Below, in pieces: positions 26,883-36,077 of a stretch of 64,000 nucleotides of DNA. The stretch is from CAWUIO01 sp963922455 (lineage in GTDB: Bacteria > Bacteroidota > Bacteroidia > Cytophagales > Microscillaceae), in the NCBI GenBank assembly GCA_963922455.1, contig CAWUIO010000007.1, positions 1 to 64,000 on the forward strand, in the 5' to 3' direction. The position numbers and the translations under genes are program-made. Numbering within the stretch: position 1 is the stretch's first letter; every line of letters starts with the position of its first letter. The notes below the pieces were generated by a model that was given only the letters and a program-made list of their open reading frames with translations, was not told where the DNA came from and ran no database searches.

Positions 26883-29024
26883 TTATGACTCCACTTCTTC
26901 TTCGCCTGTGAGTTCTTCCAAAATCTTTTGGGCGGCAATGGATATTACAGTACCTGGCCCAAAAACCCCCGAAACGCCGGCCTGGTAGAGGAAATCATAA
27001 TCCTTAGGTGGGATTACCCCTCCCACAATGACCATAATATCTTCCCGTCCGAGCTTTTGTAGGTGCTCAATCAACTGGGGGATCAAGGTCTTATGCCCGG
27101 CGGCCAAGCTGGACACCCCGACGATGTGTACATCATTCTCGGCTGCTTGCTGGGATACTTCCTCCGGAGTCTGAAACAAAGGGCCAATATCCACATCAAA
27201 GCCTAAGTCGGCAAAACTTGTAGCGATCACCTTGGCTCCCCGATCGTGGCCATCCTGCCCCATCTTGGCTACCAAGATACGGGGGCGGCGTCCTTCCAAA
27301 TTTTCAAAAGCATCGGCCATGTCCCGGGCCTTTTGGAAGTTTTCATCATCCGAAACTTCGGCGGCATATACCCCCGATATGGAGCGAATCGTGGCTTTAT
27401 GGCGGCCAAAGACTTCTTCCATAGCCTTAGAGATTTCTCCAAGTGTAGCCCGTCGCCGGGCGGCTTCCACGGCCAGTTCTAGTAAGTTTCCTTCTCCGGT
27501 TTTGGCGCAAGCCTGAATAGCCCCTAGCACTTCTTGTACCGATTCTTCGTTTCGCGAGGCTCTTAGTTGAGCTAAGCGCTCCAACTGGGCCTGGCGAACG
27601 GCTGTATTATCTACCTCCAAGATATCAATTTCCTTATCATTTTCGGCGGGGAAGCGATTGACTCCAATAATGACATCTTTGCCAGCATCTATTCGGGCTT
27701 GTTTCCGGGCTGCGGCTTCCTCGATACGCATCTTGGGCAGTCCGGTCTCGATCGCCTTGGCCATACCGCCCAGTTCTTCCACTTCTTCTATCAGCGACCA
27801 GGCCCGTTGGCAAAGGTCATGCGTCAGCCGCTCCACGTAATACGAACCGCCCCAAGGGTCCACCGCTTGGGTGATACCCGTTTCGTGCTGCAAGAACAAT
27901 TGTGTATTTCGGGCAATCCGGGCAGAAAAGTCGGTGGGAAGGGCGAGGGCCTCATCTAGGGAGTTTGTATGTAGAGACTGGGTATGGCCCAAGGCGGCCG
28001 CCAGCGCTTCCACACAGGTACGGGTTACATTATTAAAGACATCCTGTTCGGTTAAGCTATACCCCGAGGTTTGACAATGGGTCCGTAGAGCCAGCGATTT
28101 CGGGTTTTTGGGATCAAATTGCTTGACTAACTTGGCCCAAAGCAAACGTCCGGCCCGCATCTTGGCAATTTCCATAAAGTGGTTCATCCCGATGGCCCAA
28201 AAGAAGGACAAACGGGGAGCAAAATCATCAATGGCCAGGCCGGCCGCCAAACCGGTTCGGATATAATCCAGTCCGTCGGCCAAGGTATAAGCCAACTCCA
28301 AATCGGCTGGAGCCCCCGCCTCGTGCATATGGTAGCCACTGATGCTGATGGAGTTAAACTTCGGCATGTGCTGAGACGTATAGGCAAAAATATCGGCGAT
28401 TATCTGCATGCTGGGCCGGGGCGGGTAAATGTAGGTATTCCGCACCATAAATTCTTTGAGGATATCATTCTGAATCGTCCCGCTTAGCTTTTCTGCGCTC
28501 ACACCTTGTTCTTCGGCTGCAACAATATAAAAAGCCATAATGGGGATAACCGCCCCGTTCATGGTCATAGAAACCGACATTTGGTCCAAGGGAATTCCCT
28601 CAAACAAGACCTTCATATCCAAGATGGAGTCAATAGCCACCCCGGCTTTTCCCACATCCCCTTCCACCCGGGGATTGTCTGAGTCATACCCTCGGTGGGT
28701 AGCCAAATCAAAGGCCACGGATAATCCCTTTTGTCCAGCAGCCAAATTTCTCCGATAGAAAGCATTCGATTCTTCGGCCGTAGAAAAACCCGCATATTGA
28801 CGGATGGTCCAGGGCCTTTGGACATACATGGTGGCATAGGGGCCTCGTAAATAAGGCGCTTTTCCGGCGATAAAGTGTAAATGCTCCACTTCTTGTAAGT
28901 CTTCTGCCGTGTAGAAGGGCTTGATGGCGATTTTCTCGGCACTCATCCACCCTTTTTCGGTAGATGGGGAGGGCTTGGCCTGGTTTCCAAGGGAAAAGGG
29001 TATTTGGCTAAAGTCAGGTTTCAT
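26883..29024 (-). CDS. scpA: Methylmalonyl-CoA mutase, large subunit / homodimeric type
   Basis: This is the B12-dependent enzyme that interconverts (R)-methylmalonyl-CoA and succinyl-CoA in propionate, branched-chain amino acid and odd-chain fatty-acid metabolism. The product is 713 residues, the normal length for the catalytic chain. The TIM-barrel half has RPWTIRQYAGFSTAEESN and the FDLATHRGYDSDNPR segment. The C-terminal cobalamin domain has DGHDRG at residues 591-596, where the His ligates cobalt, plus VGVSSLAAGH and GGVIP. No small-subunit gene is adjacent; the upstream gap holds a dispersed repeat and then the divergent epimerase gene. Either it is homodimeric (Sbm/ScpA type) or its partner is elsewhere. 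Confidence 0.96.
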   Translation of the reverse strand: MKPDFSQIPFSLGNQAKPSPSTEKGWMSAEKIAIKPFYTAEDLQEVEHLHFIAGKAPYLRGPYATMYVQRPWTIRQYAGFSTAEESNAFYRRNLAAGQKGLSVAFDLATHRGYDSDNPRVEGDVGKAGVAIDSILDMKVLFEGIPLDQMSVSMTMNGAVIPIMAFYIVAAEEQGVSAEKLSGTIQNDILKEFMVRNTYIYPPRPSMQIIADIFAYTSQHMPKFNSISISGYHMHEAGAPADLELAYTLADGLDYIRTGLAAGLAIDDFAPRLSFFWAIGMNHFMEIAKMRAGRLLWAKLVKQFDPKNPKSLALRTHCQTSGYSLTEQDVFNNVTRTCVEALAAALGHTQSLHTNSLDEALALPTDFSARIARNTQLFLQHETGITQAVDPWGGSYYVERLTHDLCQRAWSLIEEVEELGGMAKAIETGLPKMRIEEAAARKQARIDAGKDVIIGVNRFPAENDKEIDILEVDNTAVRQAQLERLAQLRASRNEESVQEVLGAIQACAKTGEGNLLELAVEAARRRATLGEISKAMEEVFGRHKATIRSISGVYAAEVSDDENFQKARDMADAFENLEGRRPRILVAKMGQDGHDRGAKVIATSFADLGFDVDIGPLFQTPEEVSQQAAENDVHIVGVSSLAAGHKTLIPQLIEHLQKLGREDIMVIVGGVIPPKDYDFLYQAGVSGVFGPGTVISIAAQKILEELTGEEEVES

Positions 29025-29143
29025 GAATCTTCATTAAAAAAATCTAATCCCAAATTAGCTATTTTTAGCTAGCTCCAAAAGCCTTGTCCCAATTATTAAG
29101 GTCTATTTTCCCATGAATTGGTATTAACTTAGACAGGGATATT

Positions 29144-29272
29144 TTTGGGGCTGTCCCCCGGAAGCACCTAAATACCTTAACTATAATCTGTGCCCGGGGG
29201 CCGGGCTTTCGCGACTCGCCGGCCCTCGCACGAGCAGCGGCGGGCTCAAACAAACGCTCTATCCCTCAGCCA
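29144..29272 (-). repeat. Dispersed GC-rich repeat between mutase and epimerase genes
   Basis: A full copy: GGGGCTGTCCCCCGG, a copy-specific loop, CCCGGGGGCCGGGCTTTCGC, GACTCGCCGGCCC and CGCTCTATCCCTCAGCC. It occupies most of the 323-base gap between the divergent methylmalonyl-CoA genes. Confidence 0.9.
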
Positions 29273-29347
29273 AAAAGCACAAAATATCCTGGTAACACGT
29301 TACATTTTTAAAATTAGCTACCTTGAACCTTCAAAATATTGAAACCC

Positions 29348-29767
29348 ATGAACGCTACCCACATTGAGCATATCGGCATTGCCGTCAAAGACTTAGAAGC
29401 CAGTATCCGCTACTACGAAGACATATTGGGCATGACATGTTATGCTATAGAGGAAGTGAAAGAACAAAAAGTAAAAACTGCTTTTTTTCAAGTAGGCCAA
29501 ACCAAAATCGAGCTCCTAGAATCTACCGACCCCGATGGCCCTATCGGAAAGTTTATTGAAAAAAGAGGAGAAGGCCTTCATCATATGGCCCTGGCCGTAG
29601 AGGGTATTCAAAGTGCCCTGGATGAGGTCAAACAAAAAGGCATCCGCCTGATTGACGAAGGTCCCCGAGCCGGAGCTGAAGGCTTAAACATCGCTTTTTT
29701 GCATCCCAAATCTACATTTGGTACCCTTACTGAGTTTTGTGAAAAACCGGACTCCCCAAAATCCTAA
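29348..29767 (+). CDS. mce: Methylmalonyl-CoA epimerase
   Basis: This vicinal-oxygen-chelate-fold enzyme converts (S)- to (R)-methylmalonyl-CoA, the substrate of the mutase encoded divergently at 26883-29024. The product is 139 residues from the ATG at 29348, the usual length. The metal ligands are visible: His in THIEHIGIAV, His in GLHHMALAV and Glu in TLTEFCEKP. The ELLESTDPDGPIGKFIEKRGEG segment is characteristic. The pairing with the mutase supports a propionyl-CoA/methylmalonyl-CoA route in this organism. Confidence 0.95.
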   Translation: MNATHIEHIGIAVKDLEASIRYYEDILGMTCYAIEEVKEQKVKTAFFQVGQTKIELLESTDPDGPIGKFIEKRGEGLHHMALAVEGIQSALDEVKQKGIRLIDEGPRAGAEGLNIAFLHPKSTFGTLTEFCEKPDSPKS

Positions 29768-29933
29768 TTGGCGGGCGTTTTTACCAAAAAAATTCTGGAA
29801 TAAGCTCAGCAAGGGCCTTTTTTTAAAAGAAACAGTAATTTAGCATGTTTCTTGTTGTTTAAATACTTAGCAAAAATCCCGAAAGGTGCTACGCAAGGGC
29901 CCTTACTTTCACTGAATTTGTTTAGCTTTTTCC

Positions 29934-32186
29934 ATGAATAAATTAGCAAGCTTTTTTCTAGCTTATATATTGAGCGCTACGTGGGGCCTTCTGGCCCAAG
30001 ATATTTCCATGAGCTCTGAGATACGTTCGCTTTTGGCTTTTCCCAATGGGCCAATCCCTGCCCTGAGCGATGTCCAGGTGAAGGTGCATATGGAAGGCAT
30101 GATAGCTTCGGTTAACTTCTACCACCGCTACGAAAACCCCAGCTCTCAAGACTTAGCGTTTCTCATCACATTGCCCCGTTTGGAAGACAAAATACTGGCA
30201 AACCTGCACGTATACGAAGGCACCCAAGACTATCAAGCCCGCATTTTTGCCCCGCAAACCACTAAATTGCTCCCTGTATCGCCCGAAAGGCTAGCCGCAG
30301 TCTTGAATAGCCCCAGCGATAGTGGCAAAACCATGGTCTATGTGCAAAGACTGGCCCCCGGCAAAAGCATAGAGCTCGCCTGGACCTATCTCGAGCGTTT
30401 GAAAAGTAATTCGGGGGAGTACAGCTTTCAGTTACCCGCAATCATACCTCAGGTCCAGTCGGGACAAAATCCAGAAATCACTTTGCAAGAAGCCCGTATC
30501 CCCAATCCTTATATCGGGGCTCGCGACTCAGCCCGGATCCATATTGATATCCAAAGCTTGGGCCCGGTGCAGGAGATTTTGAGCCGTAGTCACCCCATTC
30601 AAGTAGCCTATGTGGGGAGTCATCGGGCTCAAATTAAAACGGGTTATTATTATACAGAATTACAAAAGCCTTTGGAGCTCCGGTTTCGGCTCCCAGAGAA
30701 TAGCTTGCTTACCGGGGCGCGGTTTAGCCCTTCGAGTCCGGGAAATACCTCCGGATTATTTCAAGTTTTTGTCCAAGCTCCCCCACAGGTAGAGCGCGTA
30801 ACACCCCGGGAGTTTATTATTCTGGCCGAAGTGCCCCCTCAGCCCAGTCGTGATGTAGATAAGCAATACCGAGATGTCGTGGTGGGCTTGTTAAATGAGT
30901 TGGCCTCACAAGATTATTTTAATGTCTATCTCTACGGGCACGATAAGCGGGTACTCTCCGACTTGCCCCGATTGGTGACCAGCTCCGTCAAGCAAAATAG
31001 CTTGAACTTATGGAAAAACGCCGCCTATGGAACGCGCGTAGATTTGGGGGAATCTCTCCGAGACGCTATGTTGAATCAAAGCCCCGAATTACGTACCCGC
31101 CATTATGTAGTCTTAAGTGCCGAACCTACCCGTTTATTAAAAGGCTTGGCCGAACAATTGATCACCGCCGCCCAACACACGTATTTACACTGCCTCGCTC
31201 CCCAAGAAAATTATTTTTCACCCGAACTTCGGGACTTAAGCCGCTCTTTTGACTTTGAACTTTTGGCCTTAGACCAAGTACCTAGCTTAAAAAAAGTATT
31301 CCAAGCTTGGCACGATAAACCTGATAATCAGCTGAGCCGTTTTGCCTTGAGTGCCCAGGGCATGGTATTGGAGGATTTATACCCCGTTACTTTTGCCGAT
31401 TTGACCAAGAAACGGCCTATACATTTGATAGGCCGCTACCAAAGCACTTCTCAAGATGCCAGTGTACGGCTCGAGGGATTGCAAGGGAGTTATCATTGGC
31501 AAAATACGATTGCCTACATCCCCGAGGCCCCTTTACAGTATGATGCGCTGGCTCAATACTGGGCCGCTCAAAAACTGGCTTATTTTGAAAAGCAAAAAAC
31601 GACCTTTCAGGCGCCGGCCAATCCTCAGGATGTGCTAAACCTAGCGCTGCAATACCAATTACTAAACACCCGGATTCCTACAGAATTGGCTTGGGCCAAA
31701 CCCAAGCAAAATGATTCTGGTATACGGATATTTCGCTACAACGGTGGGCCCGCCCTCTTGTTGGGCCATACCCTTAATTCGTCAGAACAGTTGCTCAGAG
31801 GAGCTCCCCCGCCCCAAGGAGTAGATAAAACCCAACATGAAGGCAAACAGATACTGCAAGATCGTAGCCCCCAGACCCAAGTAGTCCATATTGTGCGGGA
31901 TGGAGAATATCTGTACAAAATTGCCCGTCACTATGGGGTGCGGGTAGAGGATATCCGAAGGTGGAATGGGCTTGATACGGACCAATTGGCCTTAGATCAA
32001 GAATTACGCATTTACCCCAACTACCAAATACACCGTCATGAGGTCAGGCCTGGGGAAGATTTGTATGCCATTGCCCAGCTTTATGGGGTATTGGCGCAGG
32101 ATATTCGTACCTGGAACCAGTTGAATCAGGATGCCTTGCAAGTGGGCCAAGTTTTATTAATTTACCAAATCCAATCACCTGAATAA
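29934..32186 (+). CDS. Exported VIT-domain protein with a degenerate VWA-like region and two C-terminal LysM repeats
   Basis: The 750-residue protein has a signal peptide (FFLAYILSATWGLLAQ). An N-terminal VIT-like domain (ASVNFYHRYENPSSQDLAFLI, then APGKSIELAWTYLERL) is followed by a VWA-like alpha/beta region (FIILAEVPPQPSRDVDKQ and ASQDYFNVYLYG). Here the MIDAS DxSxS is not present, so metal binding is doubtful. After about residue 630 come two LysM repeats (VRDGEYLYKIARHYGVRVED and VRPGEDLYAIAQLYGVLAQD), which normally bind peptidoglycan. It is related in plan to the 14030 protein, which instead has an intact MIDAS and a TonB-like tail. A structural cell-envelope role is inferred. Confidence 0.87.
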   Translation: MNKLASFFLAYILSATWGLLAQDISMSSEIRSLLAFPNGPIPALSDVQVKVHMEGMIASVNFYHRYENPSSQDLAFLITLPRLEDKILANLHVYEGTQDYQARIFAPQTTKLLPVSPERLAAVLNSPSDSGKTMVYVQRLAPGKSIELAWTYLERLKSNSGEYSFQLPAIIPQVQSGQNPEITLQEARIPNPYIGARDSARIHIDIQSLGPVQEILSRSHPIQVAYVGSHRAQIKTGYYYTELQKPLELRFRLPENSLLTGARFSPSSPGNTSGLFQVFVQAPPQVERVTPREFIILAEVPPQPSRDVDKQYRDVVVGLLNELASQDYFNVYLYGHDKRVLSDLPRLVTSSVKQNSLNLWKNAAYGTRVDLGESLRDAMLNQSPELRTRHYVVLSAEPTRLLKGLAEQLITAAQHTYLHCLAPQENYFSPELRDLSRSFDFELLALDQVPSLKKVFQAWHDKPDNQLSRFALSAQGMVLEDLYPVTFADLTKKRPIHLIGRYQSTSQDASVRLEGLQGSYHWQNTIAYIPEAPLQYDALAQYWAAQKLAYFEKQKTTFQAPANPQDVLNLALQYQLLNTRIPTELAWAKPKQNDSGIRIFRYNGGPALLLGHTLNSSEQLLRGAPPPQGVDKTQHEGKQILQDRSPQTQVVHIVRDGEYLYKIARHYGVRVEDIRRWNGLDTDQLALDQELRIYPNYQIHRHEVRPGEDLYAIAQLYGVLAQDIRTWNQLNQDALQVGQVLLIYQIQSPE

Positions 32187-32196
32187 GGGATTTATC

Positions 32197-32328
32197 GGCT
32201 GAGGGATAGAGCGATTTGTTTGAGCCCGCCGCTGCTTGGGCGGGGGCCGGCGAGTCGCGAAAGCCCGACCCCGGCGGCACTTAGGGTGATATGGCTTAAC
32301 CAATTCCATCGCCGGGGGCAGCCCCAAG
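32197..32328 (+). repeat. Dispersed GC-rich repeat abutting the HIT gene
   Basis: A full copy: GGCTGAGGGATAGAGCG, GAGTCGCGAAAGCCCGACCC, arm CGGCG, loop and arm CGCCGGGGGCAGCCCC. It begins 10 bases after the LysM gene and ends 8 bases before the HIT start codon, so it would lie inside any transcript that joins the two genes. Confidence 0.9.
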
Positions 32329-32336
32329 TTTTTATC

Positions 32337-32795
32337 ATGCAAAGCCCTCACTCTTGTGTATTTTGTGCAGAAACTATACAAGATTCTCTTTTTGCCGAAT
32401 CGGCTCATAGTCGAGCGATCTATAACCTGTCTCCCATCCTGCCTGGGCATTGCCTCATCATCCCCAAGCTTCATTATCAGAGCCTTTTAGAACTAAAAGC
32501 CGAAGAATTTGAAGATTTCATGCATTTTGCCCGAAGGGTGACTGAGGGACTTTACCATATTTTTCAAGCTGATGGTTTTAACTGGACGCTACAAGATGGA
32601 GCTTCGGCGGGGCAAACCGTATTTCACGTACATCTCCATCTCATTCCCCGGTACCTAGGCGATTTTCCGGACCCCGGCGATTGGTATCCGGTTTGGGCTA
32701 AGCACGAAGAGGAAATTTTGGATAGCCGTTTGCGACCTAAGCTAAGTACCAAAGAAATGCGAGCAATTGTACAAAAGCTTAAAAAAGAGTTCTGA
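32337..32795 (+). CDS. HIT-family nucleotide hydrolase/transferase
   Basis: The 152-residue product begins at the ATG at 32337. The frame stays open upstream, but there it only translates the dispersed repeat. The histidine triad is present as HVHLHLI near residue 100. The N-terminal CVFC is a typical zinc-type Cys pair of HIT proteins, with SPILPGHCLIIPKLH in the core. HIT proteins hydrolyse dinucleoside polyphosphates or nucleotide phosphoramidates; the exact substrate is unknown. Confidence 0.93.
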   Translation: MQSPHSCVFCAETIQDSLFAESAHSRAIYNLSPILPGHCLIIPKLHYQSLLELKAEEFEDFMHFARRVTEGLYHIFQADGFNWTLQDGASAGQTVFHVHLHLIPRYLGDFPDPGDWYPVWAKHEEEILDSRLRPKLSTKEMRAIVQKLKKEF

Positions 32796-33172
32796 AAATG
32801 AGATTTTAGGAAGTTTTTTCTACTATTTTTCTTAAGTTGTTAAGAATTTCTTAATTTTATATATTGATGTTAGGTAGAATACAATTGACTCATTGCTTCC
32901 AATTTTTTCGTTCTTCCAACCGTTGATTAGAATACCAACCCATTTTACAAGAAAAACCGTGAAAACCTATCTACCCCAAGGGTAGTTGGGATTTAATTTA
33001 TTTTGTGCACTCCTTGAGCTTTCTGATTGTTTGCTCCGGCATGACTTCTATTACTTTTTGCAAGATTTATTGTACTGTAAGGAATCCGCTGGGAATATAC
33101 CAACAGTTAGTATCAGAAATCTCGTTTTTAAAAGCAAGTTGACACCTATTACACAAACTTTTCAGTTAATTT
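32796..33172. other. Intergenic gap with one small hairpin
   Basis: The 377-base gap is AT-rich and has no gene that I accept. TTCTTAA / TTAAGAA (32829-32835, 32840-32846) followed by TTTCTTAATTTT could be a weak terminator for the HIT gene. An open frame at 32986-33246 overlaps the next gene out of frame and lacks any family signature. Confidence 0.4.
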
Positions 33173-34309
33173 ATGCGCGTTTTTTTGGTATATGTGGGCC
33201 GGCAGTTTCTTTTTATCCTGTTCCTTCAATCGTTTTTTTGTTCTAATTTATGGGCTCAAAGATCACTACTCAAAAGGCATCCTCATCTACGGGTACCCTA
33301 CGAAAACCGTCTTTTAATCACCCCCATTTTTGCTTATAATCCCGAAACCAACTTCAGTTTTGGCGGTGGGGGAAAATATATTTTTAAGCTGCCCAATTGT
33401 CAACTGCCCAATACCCGAAAATCGAGCGCCTCCTTCTCCTTACGGTATACCCTGAATAATCAAGTCATTGTAAAGTCGAAGAATGACATATATTTTAGCG
33501 CCGACAAATACCGCCTCAAAGCGCGTGTAGAATACCTTCAGTTTCCCTTGTTCTTTTACGGGGTGGGCAATGATACCCCAGAAAGTAATGAAGAAGTGGT
33601 CTCTTATCATACGATTTTTATTGAGCCCATTTTCTACTCCCAGATAATTCAAGGACTCTATGTCGGGGGAGGTTTTCGGATCAATGCCATTTATAATGTA
33701 AACCGGGAGCAGGACGGCTTTTTGGAAAATAATCAATTACCGGGTTATGACGGGGTTAAGGCATCCGGTTTGGTTTTTGCCCAAGCCCTAGATACCCGGG
33801 ACAATACTTTTTATAGCACCCAAGGAGCGTATATCCAGTTTCGTCAATCTTTGCACTTTCGTCACTTAGGGAGTGATTACAATTTCCAAGTGTTTGAACT
33901 GGATGCCCGTAAATATTGGAAGGTATTCCCGAAGCGGCAAGATGTATTGGCCGTGCAGGGTTTTATGTACTTTTCAAGTTCACAAACTCCTTTTACCGAT
34001 ATGGCTCGTTTGGGTAGTTCGGGTATCATGCGAGGCTATTATCCTGGCCGTTACCGGGACCATCATTTGTTAGCGATGCAGGTGGAATATCGGTATCAGA
34101 TGAGTGAGCGCATAGGCTTAGTGGGCTTTGTGGGTTGTGGCGATGTTATGGAGCAACTGGGCGAGTTTCAGGTTAGTAATATCAAGCGATCGTTTGGGGC
34201 CGGTTTTCGTTACAATTTATTACCCAAAGAACATATGAACTTAAGGTTTGATTATGCCTTTGGGAACAACTCCAGCAATTTCTACTTTGGTATTTCTGAA
34301 GCTTTTTAA
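33173..34309 (+). CDS. BamA/TamA-type (Omp85) outer-membrane barrel protein
   Basis: The 378-residue protein has a signal peptide (FLFILFLQSFFCSNLWAQ). The whole mature length looks like a 16-stranded Omp85 barrel of the bacterial surface antigen family, without obvious POTRA domains. Supporting motifs are TPIFAYNPETNFSFGGGGKY, ALDTRDNTFYSTQGAYIQ, and the lid-lock loop GSSGIMRGYYPGRYRD, which contains the conserved RGY/F motif. It ends in an aromatic residue (SEAF), as outer-membrane barrels usually do. Short POTRA-less relatives are common in Bacteroidota and their cargo is unknown. Confidence 0.9.
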   Translation: MRVFLVYVGRQFLFILFLQSFFCSNLWAQRSLLKRHPHLRVPYENRLLITPIFAYNPETNFSFGGGGKYIFKLPNCQLPNTRKSSASFSLRYTLNNQVIVKSKNDIYFSADKYRLKARVEYLQFPLFFYGVGNDTPESNEEVVSYHTIFIEPIFYSQIIQGLYVGGGFRINAIYNVNREQDGFLENNQLPGYDGVKASGLVFAQALDTRDNTFYSTQGAYIQFRQSLHFRHLGSDYNFQVFELDARKYWKVFPKRQDVLAVQGFMYFSSSQTPFTDMARLGSSGIMRGYYPGRYRDHHLLAMQVEYRYQMSERIGLVGFVGCGDVMEQLGEFQVSNIKRSFGAGFRYNLLPKEHMNLRFDYAFGNNSSNFYFGISEAF

Positions 34310-34315
34310 AAGCAA

Positions 34316-34343
34316 AAAAACTGACCACATCCGGGCCAGTTTT
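34316..34343. terminator. Bidirectional terminator between convergent genes
   Basis: AAAAACTGACC pairs with GGCCAGTTTTTT (one mismatch), with A and T runs on either side. It would serve the Omp85 gene rightward and the channel gene leftward. Confidence 0.75.
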
Positions 34344-34371
34344 TTCCACATTCCTACTATTGTCTGCATCA

Positions 34372-35550
34372 TTACGATTCTTCCCGTCCTCGGAAACGTT
34401 TTAGAATGTATTCCATCTGCTTGCCAGCAGCTTCACGCCCTCCTAGGCCGAATGACAAAGCAATGGCAACCGCAACAGATCCTAGGGTTAAACCAAATGC
34501 TAGGTTGACGATATCATTGGCAATACCCATGGTTCTTAGGGCAATGGCCAAGAATAGCCCGATAATGGCTACCCGGGCAATATCTGCCAAGAAGCTATTT
34601 TCTTTGGACTGGGAAAGGGTGCGGTGGATGATCAAGGAAATAAAATTTCCTAGGACCATGATGATCATACCAAAAAAGATTTGTCCCGAAAGCTCAAAAA
34701 GTTGCTGGAGGGTTTGAGATAATTGAGCAAATCCCAACTTCTCCACGGCGGTAAGTACTCCCCCAAACATGAGAAAGAAAAAGGCAACTTGGCTAATCAG
34801 CTCAGCTAAGCTTTGTTTCTCGCCAATCATGGTATGTAAGTTCAAACGACGTGTAAGCTCGTCGGCCCCCATGTTTTTGAGAAGATCTTTTAGCAAAGAC
34901 ATCAAGAAACGCCCTCCAATATAAAAAACGGCCAAAACCAAGGCGGCACCTATAATATTCGGAATGGTGTTCATGACCGTATCCAACATTTTACTGGCCG
35001 GGGCCGAAATGGCTTCTACTTTTAAGGCATCTAAGGCCGCAATAAGAATGGGAACAAAGACGAAAATGAAAACAAGTTGCTTGATGATTTTAGAAAACTG
35101 GATTTGTTGACTTACTCCTACGCTTTCCGAAAATCCGTCGAGGGCTTTGCCAAACATGCTTACCAGTTCAGAACAAATGGATGCGATCATATATCCGGCA
35201 AAACCAATTAGTAGAGCCGCTACAAGATTGGGAAGAAATACAAAGAACTCATTGGCCATATTTTTAAGGGGCTCGAGCACATTGTGTAAGCCCAGAGACT
35301 CTAAAACTACCAGCAATACCACCACCATGAGGATGTAGTACACAAAGCGGCCAATTCCTTTTTCCAACTGATGGGCTGATTTAGGATTTTGAAGGCGTGT
35401 TTCTAATTTGAAACTTTGCATTAGGCGAGTCACCAAAGCTCCAATTGAGCGAGCCATGAGCCAACCAATAAATAATAAAACCAGGGCCCCAAGTACCCCA
35501 GGGAGATACTTTGTAAACTGGGCCGTTAAAGATTGTAATATGTCTTGCAT
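34372..35550 (-). CDS. MscS-like mechanosensitive channel with TM-helix repeats (CmpX-type)
   Basis: The 392-residue inner-membrane protein has about eight to ten hydrophobic segments. They contain repeated conserved TM-helix motifs: YLPGVLGALVLLFIGWLMA, then FLPNLVAALLIGFAGYMIA, and later NIIGAALVLAVFYIGGRFL and GMIIMVLGNFISLIIH. These are characteristic of the TM_helix family linked to MscS-like channels. The C-terminal AFGLTLGSVAVAIALSFGLGG is the pore-lining-helix-like segment rich in Gly and Ala. It lacks the large cytoplasmic vestibule domain of MscS, since only about 20 residues follow the pore helix, so whether it gates by tension is unproven. Confidence 0.88.
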   Translation of the reverse strand: MQDILQSLTAQFTKYLPGVLGALVLLFIGWLMARSIGALVTRLMQSFKLETRLQNPKSAHQLEKGIGRFVYYILMVVVLLVVLESLGLHNVLEPLKNMANEFFVFLPNLVAALLIGFAGYMIASICSELVSMFGKALDGFSESVGVSQQIQFSKIIKQLVFIFVFVPILIAALDALKVEAISAPASKMLDTVMNTIPNIIGAALVLAVFYIGGRFLMSLLKDLLKNMGADELTRRLNLHTMIGEKQSLAELISQVAFFFLMFGGVLTAVEKLGFAQLSQTLQQLFELSGQIFFGMIIMVLGNFISLIIHRTLSQSKENSFLADIARVAIIGLFLAIALRTMGIANDIVNLAFGLTLGSVAVAIALSFGLGGREAAGKQMEYILKRFRGREES

Positions 35551-35689
35551 ACCAAAGAAAATTAAGTTTAGGGTTCGTTTAGCGTTCGTTTGACCGACCT
35601 AAACTGATAGACCTGTTCCTATAATTTTGTCACCTCGCAAGGAATTAAATACTATCAACAACTATGTAAAGGAAGGAAGGATGTGGGGT

Positions 35690-36037
35690 TTAAGAACGAA
35701 AACGATCTATTTTGCGCATTCGGTCTTCTAAGTCTTGTCGATAGGTATTGAGGAGTTCTTGTACATATTCTTGAACAATTCCCGCGATCGCCGGAGGTTC
35801 ATTTCCCTCAGTTTCGTGGGCTTGTTCGGCCCAAATTTTATACAGCAGGTTTTCCAAGAGCCGGGTAATGCTCAGATAAATTTCTTGAAACAGTTCTTCT
35901 TGTCTATGGGCTAGTTCTGGATGCGCTTCCATCAGAAAAGCCAGGTTGAACAAACTGATCTCCTGGCTAATTAAATCTCGGATGTTTTTTTCGTAAGAAA
36001 GGAGGGCCTCTCGGGTAAGTTCTTCAAATGATGCCAT
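35690..36037 (-). CDS. Small helical hypothetical protein
   Basis: The 115-residue protein has no signal or membrane span. It is acidic, almost entirely helical in appearance, and rich in Glu and Leu (EELFQEIYLSITRLLENLL, then VQEYVQELLNTYRQDLEDRMRK), ending in an Arg-rich tail. It lies downstream of a MITE-like element that separates it from the LRR lipoprotein gene on the same strand. I do not recognise the family. Confidence 0.65.
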   Translation of the reverse strand: MASFEELTREALLSYEKNIRDLISQEISLFNLAFLMEAHPELAHRQEELFQEIYLSITRLLENLLYKIWAEQAHETEGNEPPAIAGIVQEYVQELLNTYRQDLEDRMRKIDRFRS

Positions 36038-36077
36038 ATCCTAAATTAAGAAATTAGACCCAAGAAAGCACAGATTA

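Noticed and set aside
29065..29253. Leftward open frame between mutase and epimerase
   Set aside because: It lies wholly within the dispersed repeat and its flank and has no independent support.
32220..32336. N-terminal extension of the HIT protein
   Set aside because: The upstream part encodes only the dispersed repeat; the conserved protein starts at the ATG at 32337.
32986..33246. 86-codon open frame before the Omp85-type gene
   Set aside because: It overlaps the start of the real gene out of frame and has no recognisable domain, signal or codon pattern.
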